Origin: Dunaliella salina
Taxonomy: Eukaryota > Chlorophyta > Chlorophyceae > Chlamydomonadales > Dunaliellaceae
Reading direction: 5' to 3'
Assembly: GCA_002284615.2 (NCBI GenBank)
Contig: MU070129.1
Coordinates: 37,528-47,949 of the forward strand
DNA length: 10,422 bases
Shown here: positions 7,641 through 10,422 of the stretch, one piece after another
Layout: every line of letters begins with the position of its first letter
Numbering within the stretch: the first letter of the stretch is position 1
Position numbers and translations under genes: made by a program
Notes under the pieces: model-generated
Told to the model about the DNA's origin: nothing
Seen by the model: the letters and a program-made list of their open reading frames with translations, nothing else
Databases searched by the model: none

Positions 7641-7980
7641 GTGTGTGTGTTTGTATGGAGGACAGCACAGGCCGGTCACTTCCACACCTATGCTGTGTTC
7701 TGTTGTGGACGTCCACAACAGGGCACGGCATGGGTACAGGATGTCCAGCACTGGAAGGGCATCAAATATGGAGTGGAAGCACCGAGCACAGGTACACCAT
7801 ATCAGCCATTTCATGGCTACACAATGGGCAAGTTACGCTGTTGACGTTCCTGCAGAGCTGCTTGTTACACAGGAACTTTTGCTCTGGCTGATGCTCCTAC
7901 TTGCTACGTGCTAGACTGATGTTTTGGTGTCTCTCAGGGCTGCCTTCATAAATGAATCACTTCAGCCTCTGCAGCTTCCA
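7641..7980. other. Unique spacer between two repeat arrays
   Basis: No gene is recognised. It contains a perfect 22-bp palindrome (7700-7721). Open frames on both strands lack any family signature. Confidence 0.4.
7700..7721. repeat. Perfect 22-bp palindrome
   Basis: CTGTTGTGGAC is followed directly by its reverse complement GTCCACAACAG with no spacer. It is not part of the flanking arrays. Confidence 0.9.
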
Positions 7981-7999
7981 CAGGTTGCTTCATGGCGGA

Positions 8000-9545
8000 C
8001 TGCCAACCCCTGTTGACACACACTGCGAGTCCCTGTAGACATGCCTGCACACCCCTGCCGACACGCCTGCAGACACCTATCGGCATGCCTGTAGACCCTG
8101 TTGGCATGCCCGCAGACCCATGTTGACACATCCCGGCAGGCCCCTGTAGACAGGCTTGCACACCCCTGTTGACGTACCCTGTGGGCCCCTGCTAACATGC
8201 TTGCGCTTCCCTGTTGATACCCTGGCAGACCCATGTTGGCATGCCTGCAGACCCCGATTGACACACGCCTGCAGGCCCCTGTGGAGCCGCCTGCACACCC
8301 CTGCCGACACGCCTGCAGACACCTATCGGCATGCCTGTAGACCCTGTTGGCATGCCCGCAGACCCATGTTGACACACCCCGGCAGGCCCCTGTAGACAGG
8401 CTTGCACACCCCTGTTGACGTACCCTGTGGGCCCCTGCTAACATGCTTGCACTTCCCTGTTGATTCCCTGGCAGACCCATGTTGGCGAGCCTGCAGACCC
8501 CGATTGACACACGTCTGCAGGCCCCTGTGGACCCGCCTGCACACCCTTGTCGACACCCTCCAAACCCATGCTGGAATGCCCGCTGTTGATGACCCCGTGC
8601 AGGCCCATGTTGGCATGCCTGCCAGCCCATGTATTAAAACCTCTGCAGGCCCCTGCAGACATGCTTGCAATCCCATGTTGACACTCCTGTGGACCCGCGG
8701 TATGCCTGCAATCCCCTGTTGACACTCCTGCAGACCCGCGGTACGCCTGCAAACCCCTGTTGACGCACCCTGGCAGGCCCCTCGTCGACAAGCCAGGACA
8801 TCCCTGTTGGTATGCCTGCGGACCCCTGTTTACACATTCCTACAAACCCATGTTGGCATGCCCGAAGACCCCTGTGAACCCTGTTGGCCCTGTTCATCCT
8901 GTTGGTTTGTCCTGTAAACATGCTTGCACACCCTTGTTGACACCTATGCAGTCCTGGTCAGCATGCCTGCAGCCCCCTGTTGACACTCAACCGTCCCATA
9001 CAGATGTGCTTGCACACCACCGTTGACACCCCTGCACACCCCTGGTCGGTATGCCTGCAGCCCAACTCAACCGTCCCATACAGACGTGCTTGCACACCCC
9101 TGTCGGCGTGCCTGCAGACCCCTGCTGGCCCACCTGGAGACCCCTGTCGGCAGACCTGCGGACCCCTGTTGATACCCTGCAAACCCATTGTGATACGCCT
9201 GCAGACCCCTGTCGACACCACCCCTTGTTGCACGCACCTGATTACACACCTGCAGGCCCCTGTTGGCATGCTTGCACGCCCCTTTTGACAACCCCTGCAT
9301 GCCCCGGACGTCCTGCTTGCATCCATCTGATGACACACCTGAAGACCCTAGTAGACAAACTTGCGCACACTTGGCAAGCCTGCCCTGTTGACACCCTGTT
9401 GCAGATCCATGTTGGCATGCCCGCAGACACCTATTTGCGTGCCCACAGACCCCTGTTGCTACGACTGCAGACCCCAGCCGGCCCACCTGAAGACCCCTGT
9501 AGGCATGCCTGCAGATCCATGTTGGCCTGCCTGCCTTTTGGCATG
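8000..9545. repeat. GC-rich minisatellite array based on CCTGTTGACAC / GCATGCCTGCAGACCC
   Basis: About 1.5 kb of degenerate units combine cccctgttgacac with ggcatgcctgcagacc in varying order and spacing. Local longer duplications are visible: a 41-bp-period pair near 8678-8758 and an 82-bp-period pair (actcaaccgtcccatacaga) near 8985-9095. Long open frames on both strands (for example minus 8630-7962) simply read the repeat and are not genes. Confidence 0.9.
8043..8534. repeat. 246-bp higher-order repeat, two copies
   Basis: Within the array, 8043-8288 is repeated at 8289-8534 with few substitutions, and the next unit's start (gcctgcacaccc at 8535) follows at the same 246-bp spacing. The high similarity shows a recent duplication of several basic units together. 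Confidence 0.9.
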
Positions 9546-9635
9546 CCAGCAGGTCTGCCTTGCAAGGTCTCTGTCGAAAGCAGAAACTCCGCCTCTGCAA
9601 ATGCCTCGCTTACGCCATAAATCCCTCTTTCAAGG

Positions 9636-10128
9636 ACTGGCGCATTCACACACTTATGCAGACAGAACTGACGCATTCACAGACTGTTGCAGACAGAACT
9701 GATGCATTCACAGACTGTTGCAGACAGAGCAGACGCATTCGCAGACTGTTGCAGACAGAACTGACGCATTCGCACGCTTTTGCAGACAGAACTGGCGCAT
9801 TCACAGACTGTTGCAGACAGAACTGACGCATTCACACGCTGTTGCAGACAGAACTGACGTATTCACAGACTGTTGCAGACAGAACTGACGCATTCACAGA
9901 CTGTTGCAGACAGAACTGACGCATTCACACGCTGTTGCAGACAGGACTCACGCATTCACACACTGTTGCAGTCAGGACTGACGCATTCACAGACTGTTGC
10001 AGACAGAATTGATGCATTCACAGACTGTTGCAGTCAGAACTGACGCATTCACACACTGTTGCAGACAGAACTAACGTATTCACAGGCTGTTGCAGACAGA
10101 AATAATGCATTCACACACTGTTGCAGAC
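9636..10128. repeat. 31-bp minisatellite, 16 units
   Basis: Sixteen head-to-tail units of 31 bp with core GCATTCACAGACTGTTGCAG followed by ACAGAACTGAC differ by only a few substitutions each. It is the most regular array in the window and lies between the decayed first-exon copy and the GC-rich array in SF3A2 intron 1. There are no spacers between units. Confidence 0.95.
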
Positions 10129-10176
10129 CATGCACTACATCAACATTTTAGTTCGTACCCCTTGCATCCCTTTCGC

Positions 10177-10237
10177 CTGTTTTCTTAGCGGCGGTTTCCT
10201 GAAGGGACTGGCATCGCGCGCTTGTCTGCTGCCTCCC
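10177..10237 (-). pseudogene. Decayed duplicate of the first SF3A2 exon (3' part)
   Basis: On the minus strand this stretch aligns with the 3' part of the real exon at an offset of 120 bp. Both share the GGGAGGCAGCAGA core, an alignable middle and an almost identical end (the real GCCGTGAAGAAAACAG against GCCGCTAAGAAAACAG). The codons still read roughly ETAAKKT. The donor has changed from gtaaga to gcgaaa, so it could act only as a weak GC donor, and no equivalent of the acceptor is obvious. I read it as a non-functional tandem duplicate left in the intron. Confidence 0.75.
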
Positions 10238-10296
10238 AAGATCCTCCGAGCCCCACAAACCTTCCCTTGGCCCACAACTTGAGGAGCATCTCTTAC

Positions 10297-10399
10297 CTGT
10301 TTTCTTCACGGCAGCCCGTTTCTGCGGAGCTGGCGCCACTTGCTTCTCTGCTGCCTCCCGTGCCGCGCGCTTTGCCAGATTCTGCTGGTGGCGCTTACC
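10297..10399 (-). CDS. SF3A2: SF3A2 internal exon (first in window), end of zinc finger and following basic linker
   Basis: This exon encodes 34 codons beginning GKRHQQNLAKRAAREAAEKQ and ending in AVKKT plus the first base of a Val codon. SF3A2 is the SF3a subunit that helps bind U2 snRNP to the branch site in the nucleus. In the family, HTQGKRHQ closes a matrin-type C2H2 zinc finger, so the His of GKRH should be the last zinc ligand; the other ligands must be encoded upstream, outside the window. A helical Lys/Arg/Ala-rich linker follows. The acceptor reads gcatgcag before GGT and the donor is CAG|gtaaga, a near-perfect consensus. The exon is 103 bp and ends in phase 1, which the next exon completes exactly. 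The upstream intron begins in a CATG-rich stretch with little polypyrimidine. The match to SF3A2 is from memory of the family but unambiguous when joined to the other three exons. Confidence 0.93.
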
Positions 10400-10422
10400 C
10401 TGCATGCATGCGTGCATGCATG

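Noticed and set aside
7962..8630. Minus-strand 222-codon open frame rich in Cys, Gly and Arg
   Set aside because: It follows the 246-bp repeat exactly, and its openness is explained by the repeat length being a multiple of three. No domain, start context or splice signals.
9636..10128. CRISPR array
   Set aside because: The 31-bp units are directly contiguous without unique spacers, and the window is eukaryotic.

Overview
This is a eukaryotic window, not a bacterial one. It holds about 370 coding bases in four short exons on the minus strand. Almost everything else is intron, filled with microsatellites, minisatellites, a small transposon-like element and decayed copies of the exons. The four exons join in frame with canonical GT/AG boundaries and encode a conserved internal piece of splicing factor 3A subunit 2 (SF3A2; yeast Prp11), a U2 snRNP protein. 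In transcript order they are 10399-10297, 5206-5130, 3618-3524 and 2264-2170. The gene's start lies beyond the right end and its C-terminal exons beyond the left end. The peptide (for example the run VKIGRPGYRVTKQFD and DKAYMYLLFAADPYE) looks closer to plant and green-algal SF3A2 than to the animal form as I remember it. My guess is therefore a protist or green alga with a large repeat-rich genome; the lineage is an inference.

Layout, reading right to left along the gene. Intron 1 is 5090 bp (5207-10296). It contains a decayed copy of the first exon, a 16-unit 31-bp minisatellite, a 1.5-kb GC-rich array with a 246-bp higher-order repeat, a CA-rich nested array, an old copy of exon 2, a low-repeat stretch, and a tandem array of three partial copies of exon 2 abutting the real one. 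Intron 2 is 1511 bp (3619-5129). It carries a long (CG)n(CA)n(CG)n tract, a roughly 230-bp element with terminal inverted repeats around telomere-like repeats, and a decayed copy of exon 3. Intron 3 is 1259 bp (2265-3523). It has a (CT)n/(CA)n tract just after the donor, an ATG/CATCATGA minisatellite, and a decayed copy of exon 4. The last intron, from 2169 down to the window edge, has a duplication of its own 5' end, a six-unit 110-bp repeat, a 157-bp duplication and a terminal (GT)n tract.

The most interesting feature is that every recognised exon has one or more partial, decayed duplicates close by, often with the splice-site sequence attached. In the exon 2 array some copies keep a perfect acceptor. 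Using one would extend the reading frame in frame by 77 codons; using another would bring in a premature stop. A gene for a core spliceosome protein thus appears surrounded by decoy or alternative splice sites of its own making. No second gene, RNA gene, promoter or terminator could be supported.
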